Below are positions 8,431 through 18,226 of a stretch of 64,000 nucleotides of DNA, piece by piece. Made by a program: the position numbers and the translations under genes. This stretch comes from JBFMFR01 sp040752025 (GTDB lineage: Bacteria > Chloroflexota > Anaerolineae > Anaerolineales > UBA4823). Under the pieces are notes generated by a model. That model worked only from the letters and a program-made list of their open reading frames with translations, did not search any database and was not told the DNA's origin. Numbering within the stretch: position 1 is the stretch's first letter; every line of letters begins with the position of its first letter. Location of the stretch: assembly GCA_040752025.1 (NCBI GenBank), contig JBFMFR010000023.1, forward strand, positions 1 to 64,000, written 5' to 3'.

Positions 8431-11100
8431 ATGCAGGCTTATACTTTCTTATTCACCGATATCGAGGGCAGCACGCAGCTATGGGAAAAGCACCCTCAGG
8501 CGATGCAGGCGGCGCTCGAACGCCATGATAGCCTCCTGCGCCAGGCCATCCAGGCTGCGGGTGGGCAGGTTTTCAAAACGGTGGGCGATGCGTTCTGCGC
8601 TGTATTTATCGACCCTGCTGCAGCGCTGGTTTCGGCAATTGCCGCCCAGCGCGCCCTGGGGAATGAAGATTGGGGCGAAACGCCTGTGCGGGTGCGCATC
8701 GGCCTGCACTACGGCCCTGCCCAGTCGCGCGACGCAGATTATTTTGGGCCCACCCTGAACCGCACGGCGCGCCTGATGTCCGCCGGGCATGGCGGGCAAA
8801 TTCTGTGTTCTGGGGCGCTGCAAAACGCCCTGGGAAATCATCCCATGCTGACAACCGGGCAAGTCAAGCTGTTCGATCTGGGCGAGCATCGCTTGAAAGA
8901 CTTGATCCAGCCGGAACACATCTTTCAGGTCTGCGCGCCCGGACTGGCGGAATCTTTTCCGCCTTTGCACACACTGGATTCTTACTACCACAACCTGCCA
9001 TACCAGCTAAACAGCTTTGTCGGCCGCCAGAAGGAGCTGGAAGATCTAAAAACGCGCCTGCGGTCTCAACGCTTGATCACCCTGACCGGGCCTGGCGGAA
9101 CCGGGAAAACGCGCCTGGCCTTGCAAGCGGCTGCTGAGGTGATCGATCAATTTGCCGATGGCGTATGTTGGGTGGAATTAGCTCCTCTCACTGATCCTGG
9201 CATGGTAAACCAAACTGTAGCCAAAGCATTAGGGCTGCAAGAAAATCCCGGGCGCGCCCTGCTGGAACAATTCTCCGAATACCTGCGCAATAAGCGTCTT
9301 CTATTGATATTAGACAATTGCGAGCATGTATTACAAAACTGCGCTGAGCTGGCCGATCACCTGCTGCGCTCTTGCCAGCATGTACAGCTCCTGGCGTCCA
9401 GCCGCGAGCCTTTAGGGATCAATGGCGAGGCAATTCTGCGCGTGCCTTCCCTGCACGTGACAGTGCTGGGCGCGGTACAAGGTCAAACGCCGACCCTGGC
9501 CGAATTAGCCCAGGTGGAAGCGATAAGGCTATTTGTGGATCGTGCCAGTGCAGTGCAATCCAGTTTCGAGCTAAACGAAAACAATCTTCGCGACGTGCTG
9601 CGCATTTGCCAGCGACTGGATGGCATCCCGCTGGCGATTGAGCTGGCCGCGGCCAGGGTTCGCTCGCTGACCTCGGCGCAACTGGTGGAGCGCCTGGATG
9701 ATCGTTTTCGCCTGCTCACCGGCGGCAGCCGCACCGCTCTGCCGCGCCAGCGCACTCTGGCAGCTTTGATCGACTGGTCGTACGATTTACTCAGCCCTGG
9801 CGAACAAGAAGCCTTCTATTCGTTAGGCGTTTTCTCAGGCGGGTTTACCCTGGAAGCAGCCGAGGCGGTGATCGCAGGCAGCAACACGCCTACGGTTGAC
9901 CTTGTAGACTCACTATTCAACAAATCCTTGCTGGCAGCCGATTTGAACCCGGCCCAGGCGCGCTACTATCTACTGGAAACCATCCGCCAATACGCCCAGG
10001 AAAAGCTGTTTGCCTCCGGGCGCGGCGAAGCGATTGGCAGCCGCCACTTCGATCATTTTCTGGCGCTGGCCCGCCAGGCGGCGGAAGGTGTGAACGGTCC
10101 ACAGCAGATAACCTGGCTCAAAAGGATCAAAGCCGAGTACGATAACCTGCGCGCAGCGCTGGCCTGGGCAGCCGAGCGCCAACCGCACAAGGGCCTGGAA
10201 CTGGCCGCGGCGCTGTGGATGTTCTGGGATATCCACGGCTATTTTGTGGAGGGCCTGAATTGGTTGAAAGAGTTCATCCAGCGCTGCAAAAACCTGGGCG
10301 CCGCTGATGCACCCGATAATGCAGTGCGCCTGCGCGCCTTGCTGGCGGCTGCCTTCTTGAGCACCCGCTGCACCGAGATGCAAAGCAGCGAGGAGTATTA
10401 CACACAGGCAAAATCACTTGCCGCTGCGCTAGGTGCCCGGCACTCACTGGCTGAAATGACCGAGTTTGCCGGGCTAATCGCCTTTATGCGCGGCAACCTG
10501 GAACAGGCCGCCGAACATTGGAAAGAGGGCCTATCAATCAGCCAGGAACTACACGATGAGTTGCTCACCGGGCAGATCACCGGGTTTATCGCTTACCTGG
10601 CAATGCAACACGGCAACCACCAACAGGCGAATAAGTTGTACGGGCAATCCCTGGCGTTATTCCAGAATCTTCAGAACCCGCGCGAGATCGCTGGGGCATT
10701 CTATAACCTGGCTGAGGTCGCCCTGCTGCAAAAAGATCACGCATCTGCCTTATCCTATGCTGCCCAGAGTCTCGGCCTGTATCAAGATTTAGAAGATGCG
10801 CATGGCATCGCCACCATGCAGCGTGTCCAGGCCCAGGCGCTGCACCAACAAGGCAGCCCGCTCGAAGCGATGGGTTTATGTAACCAGAGTTTGCAAGGCT
10901 TCCTGAAGATGGGCGATCGCAATTGCGCTGCTCAGGTTTACCTGGCGCGCGGTGCAGCAAGTTTAGCGTTGGGTCAAAATCAGAATGCTGCTGAAGATTT
11001 CGCCCAGGCGTTGGAATTATTCAGGGCAGCTCAAGACACGATGGGGGTGGAAAAAGCGCAGCAGTTTCTAAACTCAGTTATTATGGAGACGAACGGATGA
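8431..11100 (+). CDS. Class III cyclase-NB-ARC ATPase-TPR regulator
   Basis: The N-terminus is a class III nucleotidyl cyclase domain. FLFTDIEGST and KTVGDAF carry the two metal-binding Asp residues, and TLNRTARLMSAGHGGQIL matches the conserved nucleotide-binding segment, so it may make cyclic AMP or GMP. From about residue 190 comes an NB-ARC/AAA-type STAND ATPase with Walker A GPGGTGKTR (about 219) and Walker B LLLILDN. The last 300 residues read as helical TPR-like repeats. No DNA-binding domain or membrane segment was seen. The ATG at 8431 lies 14 bases after the previous stop, so the two large regulators probably form one operon, although no strong ribosome site is visible. The gene meets a convergent pseudogene at 11102. 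Confidence 0.8.
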   Translation: MQAYTFLFTDIEGSTQLWEKHPQAMQAALERHDSLLRQAIQAAGGQVFKTVGDAFCAVFIDPAAALVSAIAAQRALGNEDWGETPVRVRIGLHYGPAQSRDADYFGPTLNRTARLMSAGHGGQILCSGALQNALGNHPMLTTGQVKLFDLGEHRLKDLIQPEHIFQVCAPGLAESFPPLHTLDSYYHNLPYQLNSFVGRQKELEDLKTRLRSQRLITLTGPGGTGKTRLALQAAAEVIDQFADGVCWVELAPLTDPGMVNQTVAKALGLQENPGRALLEQFSEYLRNKRLLLILDNCEHVLQNCAELADHLLRSCQHVQLLASSREPLGINGEAILRVPSLHVTVLGAVQGQTPTLAELAQVEAIRLFVDRASAVQSSFELNENNLRDVLRICQRLDGIPLAIELAAARVRSLTSAQLVERLDDRFRLLTGGSRTALPRQRTLAALIDWSYDLLSPGEQEAFYSLGVFSGGFTLEAAEAVIAGSNTPTVDLVDSLFNKSLLAADLNPAQARYYLLETIRQYAQEKLFASGRGEAIGSRHFDHFLALARQAAEGVNGPQQITWLKRIKAEYDNLRAALAWAAERQPHKGLELAAALWMFWDIHGYFVEGLNWLKEFIQRCKNLGAADAPDNAVRLRALLAAAFLSTRCTEMQSSEEYYTQAKSLAAALGARHSLAEMTEFAGLIAFMRGNLEQAAEHWKEGLSISQELHDELLTGQITGFIAYLAMQHGNHQQANKLYGQSLALFQNLQNPREIAGAFYNLAEVALLQKDHASALSYAAQSLGLYQDLEDAHGIATMQRVQAQALHQQGSPLEAMGLCNQSLQGFLKMGDRNCAAQVYLARGAASLALGQNQNAAEDFAQALELFRAAQDTMGVEKAQQFLNSVIMETNG

Positions 11101-11101
11101 T

Positions 11102-11765
11102 TTACGTGGAAGGAAAACCCACCGACTTTCCCATCCCGGCTTGCAGCGCCATGAGCATCAACTTAGCCCGGTCGGCAGCGTGCACCTTTAACAGCACATT
11201 TGAGATATTGTTGCTCACCGTCTTTGGACTCAGATTCAAAAGTGTGGCAATTTCGGAATTTGTTTTTCCCTGCGCAATCAATTCAAGGATTTCACGCTCA
11301 CGAGACGTGAGTTCATCAAATAGCTGATCAGGGAGTTCGGATGGTGGTGAATGCAGATAGCCTAATACTTTCTGGGCTATGCCGGGGCTGAAGATCGCAC
11401 CCCCATTAGCAACAGTTTGAATGGCGCGCAGCAGCTCATCTTGCTCAGTGTTCTTCAGTAAATATCCACGTGCCCCGGCGCGAATGGCAGGGAATACAGA
11501 GGTGTCATCTTCGAACACGGTGAGCACCAGGATGCCGATGTGCGGGCTGGTACGATGGATGCGTCGCCTCGATGCCATTTGTACCCGGCATGCGCAGATC
11601 CATCAGGATCACATCTGGCTGAAGAGAAATCGCCATGTCAATGGCTTCCCCTCCATCGTGGGCTTCGCCTACAATTTCCAGATTCTCCTGCGCGGCCAAC
11701 AAACTTTTCAAGCCGCTGCGAGTAATTGTTTGGTCATCGGCAATTAACAGTCGAATAGCGTCCAT
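11102..11765 (-). pseudogene. NarL/FixJ-type response regulator, frameshifted
   Basis: The N-terminal piece begins MDAIRLLIADDQTITRSGLK at 11765 and holds the receiver up to the phosphoacceptor region LMDLRMPGTNGIEAT. The reading frame then shifts, near 11560-11570, and the rest of the receiver (LVLTVFEDD, GYLLKN) and a LuxR-type HTH (LTSREREILELIAQGKTN) continue in another frame to 11102. Family alignment expects R-R-I after GIEAT, so the simplest cause is a loss of 2 or 5 bases (or a gain of 1). As read, neither piece can make a working regulator. It lies 3 bases downstream of its presumed sensor kinase, which is also broken. A sequencing error cannot be excluded. Confidence 0.75.
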
Positions 11766-11768
11766 GAT

Positions 11769-13920
11769 CTACACTCTCTTTAAACCTGTATGGCAGGGTA
11801 AACATACACGGATGAGTGTTCCGCCGGTCACGGCGGGTTCAACCTGGCACGTTCCACCCAATTCAACCGCCCTTCCTTGCATCGAGAGCAGCCCCAGGCC
11901 ATCCACCCTGTCGGCTGGCAATCCAATGCCATCATCGCTGAGTTCCATTTCCAAGACCAGCGGATGCAAAGCTGAATCATCCTTTGTAAGGGTGAGGCGA
12001 AGGTGAAAGGATTTTGCCGCAGCATGCTTTTCTACATTCGAAAGGGCTTCAATGGCAATGTAATAGGCGGCCGTCTCTACTTCGGTGGGTAGTGTAGGAA
12101 TGGTTTCAGGAGCGTCAATTTGGGTTACAAAACTGGTGTGTGTTTGCGCTTGCTCGCGCAGCGCACCAACCAATCCAAGCAGCTCCAGCTCAGGCGGATG
12201 TAACTGGTGGGCAAGCCCGCGCACTTGAGCCATAGTATTGTTTACCTGCTGTGCGATCTCTGCCAGCAACTCACGCGCCGCAGCAGGATCATGCTCTAGC
12301 AAATGGGCTGCTTTCTCAACCTGACGTGCCATGCCGGCGAGTTGATGTCCTACGCCATCGTGCAGATCATTTCCCAGACAACGCCGGGACTCTTCTCGCG
12401 CAGCCACGATGGAAAGACGGGAGCGTTCAAGCTCCGCTGATAAAAGGGCAGCATGAGCAGCCATGCTGATGTGCGTGGAGAGCTCATTCAGAAACCGGCG
12501 ATCAGCCGGTGTGAGCGGCTCGTTGGGGGTTCGTGGGGCAACGCTCAGCTCGCCGATTTCATCGCTTCCGTAGTGGAGAGGAAAATGGATCACTTTACCT
12601 TGGGTTGTGCCATAAGATGTAACGATCTGGAAACCGCCATCCTGCTTTAGCCCGATGGCCACATAGGGCAGCTTGAGGGCATGAGCGATTGTTTCTACAG
12701 TAACGGGCAAAGAGGTGACAGGTTGAAGCGCAGATTCAAGTCCTTTGCCTAATCGCCTCAACACACGATATGGGTCATCGCGCTCTCCGTAAATCAGCCG
12801 GTTGACAGCGCGCTGCACCCGCTCACGCAGCGGCTGGAATATCACCGCAATGATGCCAGTAGCGATCAACGAAACCAAGAGGTTGCTTTGCAACCGAAAT
12901 AAAGCGCCTAAGCCGGCAACAATCGCTATATACCCACCGACAACGAGCGCCGTCAACAGAACATAGATCAGCGTGCGGTTGATGATCAGGTCGATATCCC
13001 ATAGACGATAGCGCAGGATGGCAGCGCCGATAGCAATTGGAATGAGAACGAAGGATAGATATAAAATGAAGTTTTTTACGAGGAAATAGAGAGCAGCAGG
13101 GACGCCAGTCTGCAACGAAGGCAAACTTCCAATCAGGGATGTTCCAAGCAAACAAGCGATGGCAATGCTCAGGCTAAAGACTAAAGACAACCCATTTGAT
13201 TTGTTGGCGTTGAAGGGGTGTAGAGGCGCGCCGGTAGCGATAAACCGGCGCGAAAAACATGGCGCCGATGAAGCCCAGGGTGATACTCAGCATAAAGGCG
13301 GGCGGCCATGTATTTATATCCAATGGAGAACCAGGGAAAAAATCGATCAGCGCGACAAGCATGAGAAATACGATCGCGATCGGGCGTGTCCAACGGGGCA
13401 CAAATCGCCCATCAGGGAAAGTATAGCAAAGCCAAAAGACTGTTCCAAAACCAAATACATCAACGATGTTTACCGCCAGTTTCAGGATGGGCTGCGTTTG
13501 ATCCAGTAATGCCAATGTATTGGCCCAGATCGCGCCGAAGGTGATCAATACCAGGGAGAAAAACCACGGAGCGCGTTCATCCCCTTTGCGCCAGAAAATG
13601 AGGACGCCAATGCCGACGAACACCAGCACCGACAGGGTTGCAGCGGATAAGTCGAGAATAGCAAAAAGCTGTATAGATAGGCCAAGTTGTTCCAGCCCAG
13701 CGCGCACGGCTTCAGGGTTGAGGATATGGGGACTGGAAAAATTTATTGTCGCAGCATAAAACGGCGGCAGGCTGGCAAGATAGAGGGCGACAGAAAGCAT
13801 GGTGACCACAGCCCAAACTATGCGCGCCAATACAAGCCTGCGACCCTGCCAGTGAATGCCATTATCACTGGCAGGGTCAGAGCCAATTTGCTGCAGAATG
13901 CTATGCTTGGCTGCCATCAT
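11769..13920 (-). pseudogene. Membrane histidine kinase (HisKA_3/NarX class), split by a 7-base duplication
   Basis: The first frame (13920-13174) encodes a membrane sensor region with several hydrophobic segments and stops just after QIKWVVFSL. The protein resumes in another frame (about 13185-11769) with more membrane segments, a GAF-like region, the dimerisation and phosphoacceptor box NDLHDGVGHQLAG, and an ATPase with LSDDGIGL near the C-terminus. The shift is caused by CTAAAGA occurring twice in tandem at 13174-13180 and 13181-13187. Removing one copy restores one 714-residue frame. The intact ancestor would pair with the adjacent response regulator. The stimulus is unknown. The sensory half closely resembles that of the Ser/Thr kinase at 19177-21147. 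Confidence 0.8.
13174..13187. repeat. 7-base tandem duplication causing the kinase frameshift
   Basis: CTAAAGA is present twice head to tail. The duplicated unit is 7 bases, which is not a multiple of three, and it places a TAG directly after the first copy on the minus strand. Exact removal of one copy rejoins the two kinase frames with family-typical sequence across the junction (KWVVFSLSIAIA). Confidence 0.9.
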
Positions 13921-14014
13921 GGTTCAATTGTACTCCTTTTACGCCAACTTGCTCCCCAGGTGTAAGGGCACGTCAGATTAAGGGTGAAACTGACATGCAC
14001 GCATCTGGGGATGG

Positions 14015-15769
14015 CTATGGAACGGAAAGATTGCTGCTGAAAGTTTCAACGCCAAAGATGGCGCGGACGATTTCCAGCATATCGAACTGATAGTTGCCAG
14101 CAGGATATTTGGCGCCCCGGTTAGCGGTGGGTTCGATTGTGGTAGCTTCAGCCCAATTGTTCCAGGTGTTGATCCAGATCAGGCGTTGATTCAAGCTGCC
14201 AACGGGTTCTGCATTCTCGCGGGCAACCTGGGCCGTTGCAATCACCTGCTCTTTGTTCAAGGCTGGGACATAGATGCGGTTCGACTCATCGAATAATCGG
14301 TTATCGAACTGAGGCGCCCAGCCAGGCTGAAAGTTTACAAGATCATTTCGCCCAGCCACTTTTAGCCCCTGAATATTCTTGCGCCATTTCTGGAAGAACG
14401 TATCAATTGCTGGGGCTGTAGTGCCCATATCTGAATAAACAGGAAGCCCAGCAATGAGAAAGGTGAAGTTAGTATTGCCATCGAATTGTGAGGCAAGTTT
14501 GCTGTTGAACGCACCGGCCTGCAGCACTTCGCCAACAATAAATACATCATACCCATGTGCCAGGGCCTTCGCCCGTGCTTCTTTGATCGCGCCGGCAAAG
14601 TTGCCGTGGAAATTCCAGGCCGCGTAAATATAAATTACAGGACGACCATCAATCTTCAAATATTGTGGTTGGGCGAAGTACTTGGTCGCGAAATGTTCAA
14701 AGTCGGACACAAAGGCATTGTAGATCTTGGGATCGTCGAAATTAACGCCGTTGCTGAGGTCGGAACTAACTGCTGGGTCCTGCATAATGCGGAGGATGGT
14801 ATCGTAAAAAATGCACCAACGAATCCGGGATAGGTTAGGCGCCTTAAGAAAAGCATCATCGATGTTATCTTCGATCGAGCCAGACGTACCAACCCCGCGG
14901 GGTGTGGTCCACTCGATCGAAAAGGCATCGATACCATAATCGGCTGCCCAATCGATTTGCTGCTGAATGATCTCCATATCTGAGCTGAAGTAAGTATGAC
15001 CAAGCGCCGGTTCAAAAGGCGTGGTGCGCCGCCCGCTGCAGTGGACAAAATCCTCGAAGCCCCCATAACAGCCGGAACCGTAAAACCAGAGATTCAATTG
15101 GGCGATAACAATGTAGTCATTGGGCGCCGGCGCAGGCGTCGGCGGGTTCATGATGTCGGCGGAGAGAATTTGGACTGCAAGGATGTTGCCATTATCTGCG
15201 TTGATTTTGTCCCAGGTGAAACTTTGTAATAGAGAGGGCTGCCCGCCGATATAGGTATAGATTTCAACCTGGGTAGAACCGATGAAACCGCGCTGGATTT
15301 CGAACGTTACCGGGATGATGGGGGTCATCTCACTAAAGAACACATCGAGAGACATCTCGACTTTTTGACCTGCCTCCGCCAACAATTGGGGCTGTGACAG
15401 ATGGATCAAGTTTCCGTCAATCGTAGCCTCAGTCGCTTCCGGGCTGGAGGAAAGGTTGGTTGGGTTTACCCAGTTTCCGCCTCTCGCCAGCCGCAGGTTT
15501 GTCCAATCCGAAGTGGTGGTGATATGAATACGGATTTTTCCTTGCGGGGCAACGGATGATATTGCCGGCGTACCCGTTTGCGGGCGCGCAGCGGGCAAGA
15601 GCGTTTTTGTGGCAGCCGGTTGAACGGTCGGCGTGGCAGTGTCTGCGTCAGTTGCGCCGGATTGTACCGACACTGCGGTAGAGGTTGAGGTCTGTGGTAC
15701 GCTGCAACCAGACAAGATAACAATAAAAACCAGGCTCAACGTCAAAATATACTTTGGGATGTACTGCAT
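14015..15769 (-). CDS. Lipoprotein, WbsX/GH99-like glycosidase family
   Basis: The 584-residue product starts with a lipoprotein signal (LVFIVILSGC, lipid-bearing Cys at 22), followed by a Thr/Ser-rich linker of about 60 residues. The N-terminal third looks like a beta-rich carbohydrate-binding region. From about residue 220 the sequence has the features of the WbsX/GH99-like TIM-barrel family: YGIDAFSIEWTTPRG, a segment RPVIYIYAAW, and the family-typical WINTWNNWAEATTIEPT near residue 540. These enzymes act on cell-surface or mannose-rich polysaccharides. Catalytic acids are not assigned here. It is an isolated minus-strand gene with 245 bases of mostly featureless sequence between the broken kinase operon and its start region. 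Substrate specificity is unknown. Confidence 0.6.
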   Translation of the reverse strand: MQYIPKYILTLSLVFIVILSGCSVPQTSTSTAVSVQSGATDADTATPTVQPAATKTLLPAARPQTGTPAISSVAPQGKIRIHITTTSDWTNLRLARGGNWVNPTNLSSSPEATEATIDGNLIHLSQPQLLAEAGQKVEMSLDVFFSEMTPIIPVTFEIQRGFIGSTQVEIYTYIGGQPSLLQSFTWDKINADNGNILAVQILSADIMNPPTPAPAPNDYIVIAQLNLWFYGSGCYGGFEDFVHCSGRRTTPFEPALGHTYFSSDMEIIQQQIDWAADYGIDAFSIEWTTPRGVGTSGSIEDNIDDAFLKAPNLSRIRWCIFYDTILRIMQDPAVSSDLSNGVNFDDPKIYNAFVSDFEHFATKYFAQPQYLKIDGRPVIYIYAAWNFHGNFAGAIKEARAKALAHGYDVFIVGEVLQAGAFNSKLASQFDGNTNFTFLIAGLPVYSDMGTTAPAIDTFFQKWRKNIQGLKVAGRNDLVNFQPGWAPQFDNRLFDESNRIYVPALNKEQVIATAQVARENAEPVGSLNQRLIWINTWNNWAEATTIEPTANRGAKYPAGNYQFDMLEIVRAIFGVETFSSNLSVP

Positions 15770-15829
15770 GGATACTCCAGAGCATGGGAACGATTGGTGA
15801 ATGATTCAACGATCTTTTTAAGTAAGCAA

Positions 15830-15866
15830 CCTCCCGCCGCCAGTCTGGTGGAAAGGCGGCAGGAGG
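15830..15866 (-). terminator. GC-rich hairpin downstream of the 219-residue membrane protein gene
   Basis: CCTCCCGCCGCC (15830-15841) pairs with GGCGGCAGGAGG (15855-15866) at 11 of 12 positions with a 13-base loop. It sits 26-62 bases after the stop of the minus-strand gene at 15892. The following minus-strand sequence has no long T run, so termination efficiency is uncertain. Confidence 0.45.
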
Positions 15867-15891
15867 CGCAACATCTGGATGGGGATTACGT

Positions 15892-16551
15892 TTACGCTGT
15901 CTGCGATACGGGCTTGATGACTGGCAGCACGGATGGTTTTGTTCCGCGCACCAGCACAAAGCCGCACCAGGCCAATCCTGCAAAGATCAAAACCTCAGGT
16001 TTTGCGCCGATCAAGGGGATGCTACCAAGCAAGAATATTGCTGGCACACCAACGATCATCATTACAGCCGCCCAACGAGGGTATACGCGCGCTCGGAGCA
16101 TAGCAATCCCATAAATAATTAACCCAAGATTTAGCCCGATGAAACCAACTAAAAAAGCAATACTAAAACCTGCCCCCATCTGCGCTTCCAGATTGCCATG
16201 TTGAGCAAGTAGTTGGATTGCAGGCTCTGGGTTGGCAGCCAGCAAAGGTCGCACAAAGCCATCCAGTACAGCGCTGCCTACTTCGAGAATAGCTATTCCC
16301 AGAAAGGTCATCACAAAGCCGATCAGTCCCAACTTGCCAGCTTTGTGGGATTGGTACACATAAGTTCCTGGCAAACCCAAAAGCACGAACAACCCACCAA
16401 CGAAAGTAATGAACCATGAGGTTGCCAGGAAAGGGTGAACGCCGGTGGCAAGGTCTTGCCCTGTAAACCGAAACCAGGAACTGACGCTCATGATCAGAGC
16501 GCCAAGGATCAAGGCCAATCCACTCATCCGGTAGAGATTTGAAGATGACAT
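15892..16551 (-). CDS. Multi-pass membrane protein of unknown function
   Basis: The 219-residue product has about six hydrophobic segments (for example ALILGALIMSVSSWF, FITFVGGLFVLLGLPGTYVY, FSIAFLVGFIGLNLGLIIYG, AAVMMIVGVPAIFLLGSI). The layout resembles DUF4386-type or general small integral membrane proteins, but I do not recognise a diagnostic motif. It is flanked by a hairpin downstream and by about 190 bases of noncoding sequence upstream. No function can be assigned. Confidence 0.6.
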   Translation of the reverse strand: MSSSNLYRMSGLALILGALIMSVSSWFRFTGQDLATGVHPFLATSWFITFVGGLFVLLGLPGTYVYQSHKAGKLGLIGFVMTFLGIAILEVGSAVLDGFVRPLLAANPEPAIQLLAQHGNLEAQMGAGFSIAFLVGFIGLNLGLIIYGIAMLRARVYPRWAAVMMIVGVPAIFLLGSIPLIGAKPEVLIFAGLAWCGFVLVRGTKPSVLPVIKPVSQTA

Positions 16552-16739
16552 GCTGTTTTCTCCTATTTCTGAAATAACTTCCTGCGATTGTCACAAACGA
16601 GTCAATTCCTGACGAGTTGCTACTTGAAAACATCATAGCATGCCCGTCTCCGGGTAAGAAGGGAAGCTTTCTCGACTGAACGGGAAGAAATCTCAGTAAA
16701 TTATTCCGGGAAACCCACACATCGCTGTTCTATTCAAAG

Positions 16740-17243
16740 TCACCAGAAGCGCGGCAGCAAAAAAGGTGTTCGTTTTTTATATTCCAGGTACTCTTCGCCA
16801 AATCGCCCGGTTAGTTCACGCGTCTCGTGAGTATAGATAAATGTCAGCAGCCCGCTGAAGATGATCACGGTCAGTATGACCACTACCCCTGAACCGATCC
16901 AGACCCCGATCCCCAAATACATCAGCAGTGCTCCCAATGTCATCGGGTTGCGCGAATAAGCATATGGGCCATGCGTTATCAGTCTTTGCGTGGCAACCTT
17001 TGGCGCGGGCGTGCCTTTGCCGAAGGTATATTGGATGTGCACTGACCAGATTACCAGGGCCAACCCTCCCACGGTCAAAACAGGGCCAACAGCTTGATTC
17101 AGCCAGCCGAGATGGATATTTCCCCAATCCGCGCAGGCCCAACCAATTCCTACCGCGACAGCAGCCATCAACAGCAAGCCTGAGAAGAAGAGCATAATGA
17201 CTCTGCGCCTGAGTTTCTCGGAGTGCTCCTGAGGTTGGGTCAT
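16740..17243 (-). CDS. Isoprenylcysteine/phospholipid methyltransferase-family membrane protein
   Basis: The 167-residue product has four hydrophobic segments and the C-terminal signature of the ICMT/PEMT-like membrane methyltransferase family: LITHGPYAYSRNPMTLG, then THETRELTGRFGEEYLEYKK and a final PFLLPRFW. The conserved HGPY..SRNP and E-x-x-L-x-x-x-x-G-x-x-Y pattern binds S-adenosylmethionine in this family. The bacterial substrates are usually unknown. It stands alone between two minus-strand genes; the 146 bases upstream (17244-17390) separate it from the Crp/Fnr gene and no clear promoter was found there. Confidence 0.75.
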   Translation of the reverse strand: MTQPQEHSEKLRRRVIMLFFSGLLLMAAVAVGIGWACADWGNIHLGWLNQAVGPVLTVGGLALVIWSVHIQYTFGKGTPAPKVATQRLITHGPYAYSRNPMTLGALLMYLGIGVWIGSGVVVILTVIIFSGLLTFIYTHETRELTGRFGEEYLEYKKRTPFLLPRFW

Positions 17244-17390
17244 CTCAGGATGCCCTTTCTTTTCGTGCGACTGCCTGATAGTGTAATTTGCAAGTCACAA
17301 TTCTCCTTTGTTTCCTGACAAAAAACGCTCAGGTTATGCCAAGCATACATCCTGAGCGGGTTTTCTCCAACGACTTTTATCGGTTTTGTG

Positions 17391-18083
17391 TTATTCGATT
17401 ATTTGAGCAATAACAACCAACCCCTGCTTATCCAAAATTCGGATCTGGTGGCGATCAACGTGGATCATCCCTGCCTCTGCCAGTTTCCGCAGCGCTCGGT
17501 TTACCACATCTGGCACTGTACCGAGACGAGCAGCCATCTCAGATTGCGTTGCCCAACGCCGGCGCTGCACCGACTCACCCTCTGCCTGCTCCAATAATAA
17601 CCGCGCCAGGCGCGCTTCTACCGAACGCAGTGAGAGGTCTTCTACCATGCGCACTAAATACATCACGCGTCCAGCCAAATCCTTTATCACCTGGCGCGCC
17701 AACGCCGGGTGGTTGTCGATCATGCTCAACAGAATATCACGTTGAACAATCCATATCCGGGATGTTTCCAGGGCGGTTACGGTGGCCTGGTTAGGAGCAT
17801 CCGTGAAAACGCTGATGGCGTTGAACGCCTCCCCAGGGCCCAGTGTTTGCAGCACCTGCTCACGGCCATCCACGCCAATCTTGACAGCTTTCAGCCAGCC
17901 GCTTTCCACAACGTATAGACCCAGGCAAGGTTCGCCTTCGAGCAGGATCACCTGCCCGGCAGTGTAATCGCGGCGCAGGGCAGATTGCGCCACCAGATGC
18001 AGAGCCGCTTCATCCAGCGCTGAGAAATAGGATACGGTTCTAAGCAATTGCTGTCCGCTGTATTGGGATGCTAATGGCTTCAT
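17391..18083 (-). CDS. Crp/Fnr-family transcriptional regulator
   Basis: The 230-residue protein has an N-terminal cyclic-nucleotide-binding-type beta roll (residues 20-130, with VILLEGEPCLGLYVVESG and LGPGEAFNAISVF), a dimerisation helix, and a C-terminal winged helix (WATQSEMAARLGTVPDVVNR). It contains only one Cys, so it lacks the four-Cys iron-sulfur sensor of true FNR. A heme-based NO sensor of the DNR/NnrR kind, or a small-molecule effector, would fit the denitrification island 3 kb away, but that is inference. It is divergent from a three-gene plus-strand cluster, and the shared 143-base gap holds a palindrome. Confidence 0.8.
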   Translation of the reverse strand: MKPLASQYSGQQLLRTVSYFSALDEAALHLVAQSALRRDYTAGQVILLEGEPCLGLYVVESGWLKAVKIGVDGREQVLQTLGPGEAFNAISVFTDAPNQATVTALETSRIWIVQRDILLSMIDNHPALARQVIKDLAGRVMYLVRMVEDLSLRSVEARLARLLLEQAEGESVQRRRWATQSEMAARLGTVPDVVNRALRKLAEAGMIHVDRHQIRILDKQGLVVIAQIIE

Positions 18084-18143
18084 ATCTCCTCACAGAAATC
18101 CAAACTGGCTGAGCGTAAATTATACCTGTGCATTCCCCATTTC

Positions 18144-18184
18144 CGACTTAAGTCGTTTGCCTGCCAACAAATTGCGTCTATACT
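18144..18184 (+). promoter_or_regulatory. Palindrome and promoter between the Crp/Fnr gene and the divergent operon
   Basis: A perfect 12-base palindrome CGACTTAAGTCG (18144-18155) immediately precedes a plausible promoter, TTGCCT (18157-18162) and TATACT (18179-18184) with 16-base spacing. This faces the plus-strand gene at 18227. The palindrome is a candidate operator for the neighbouring regulator, although it does not match the classical FNR or CRP half-sites. Confidence 0.45.
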
Positions 18185-18226
18185 TGGCATATCACCCGAG
18201 CCATCTGCTAAAGGAGATAAACTGCG

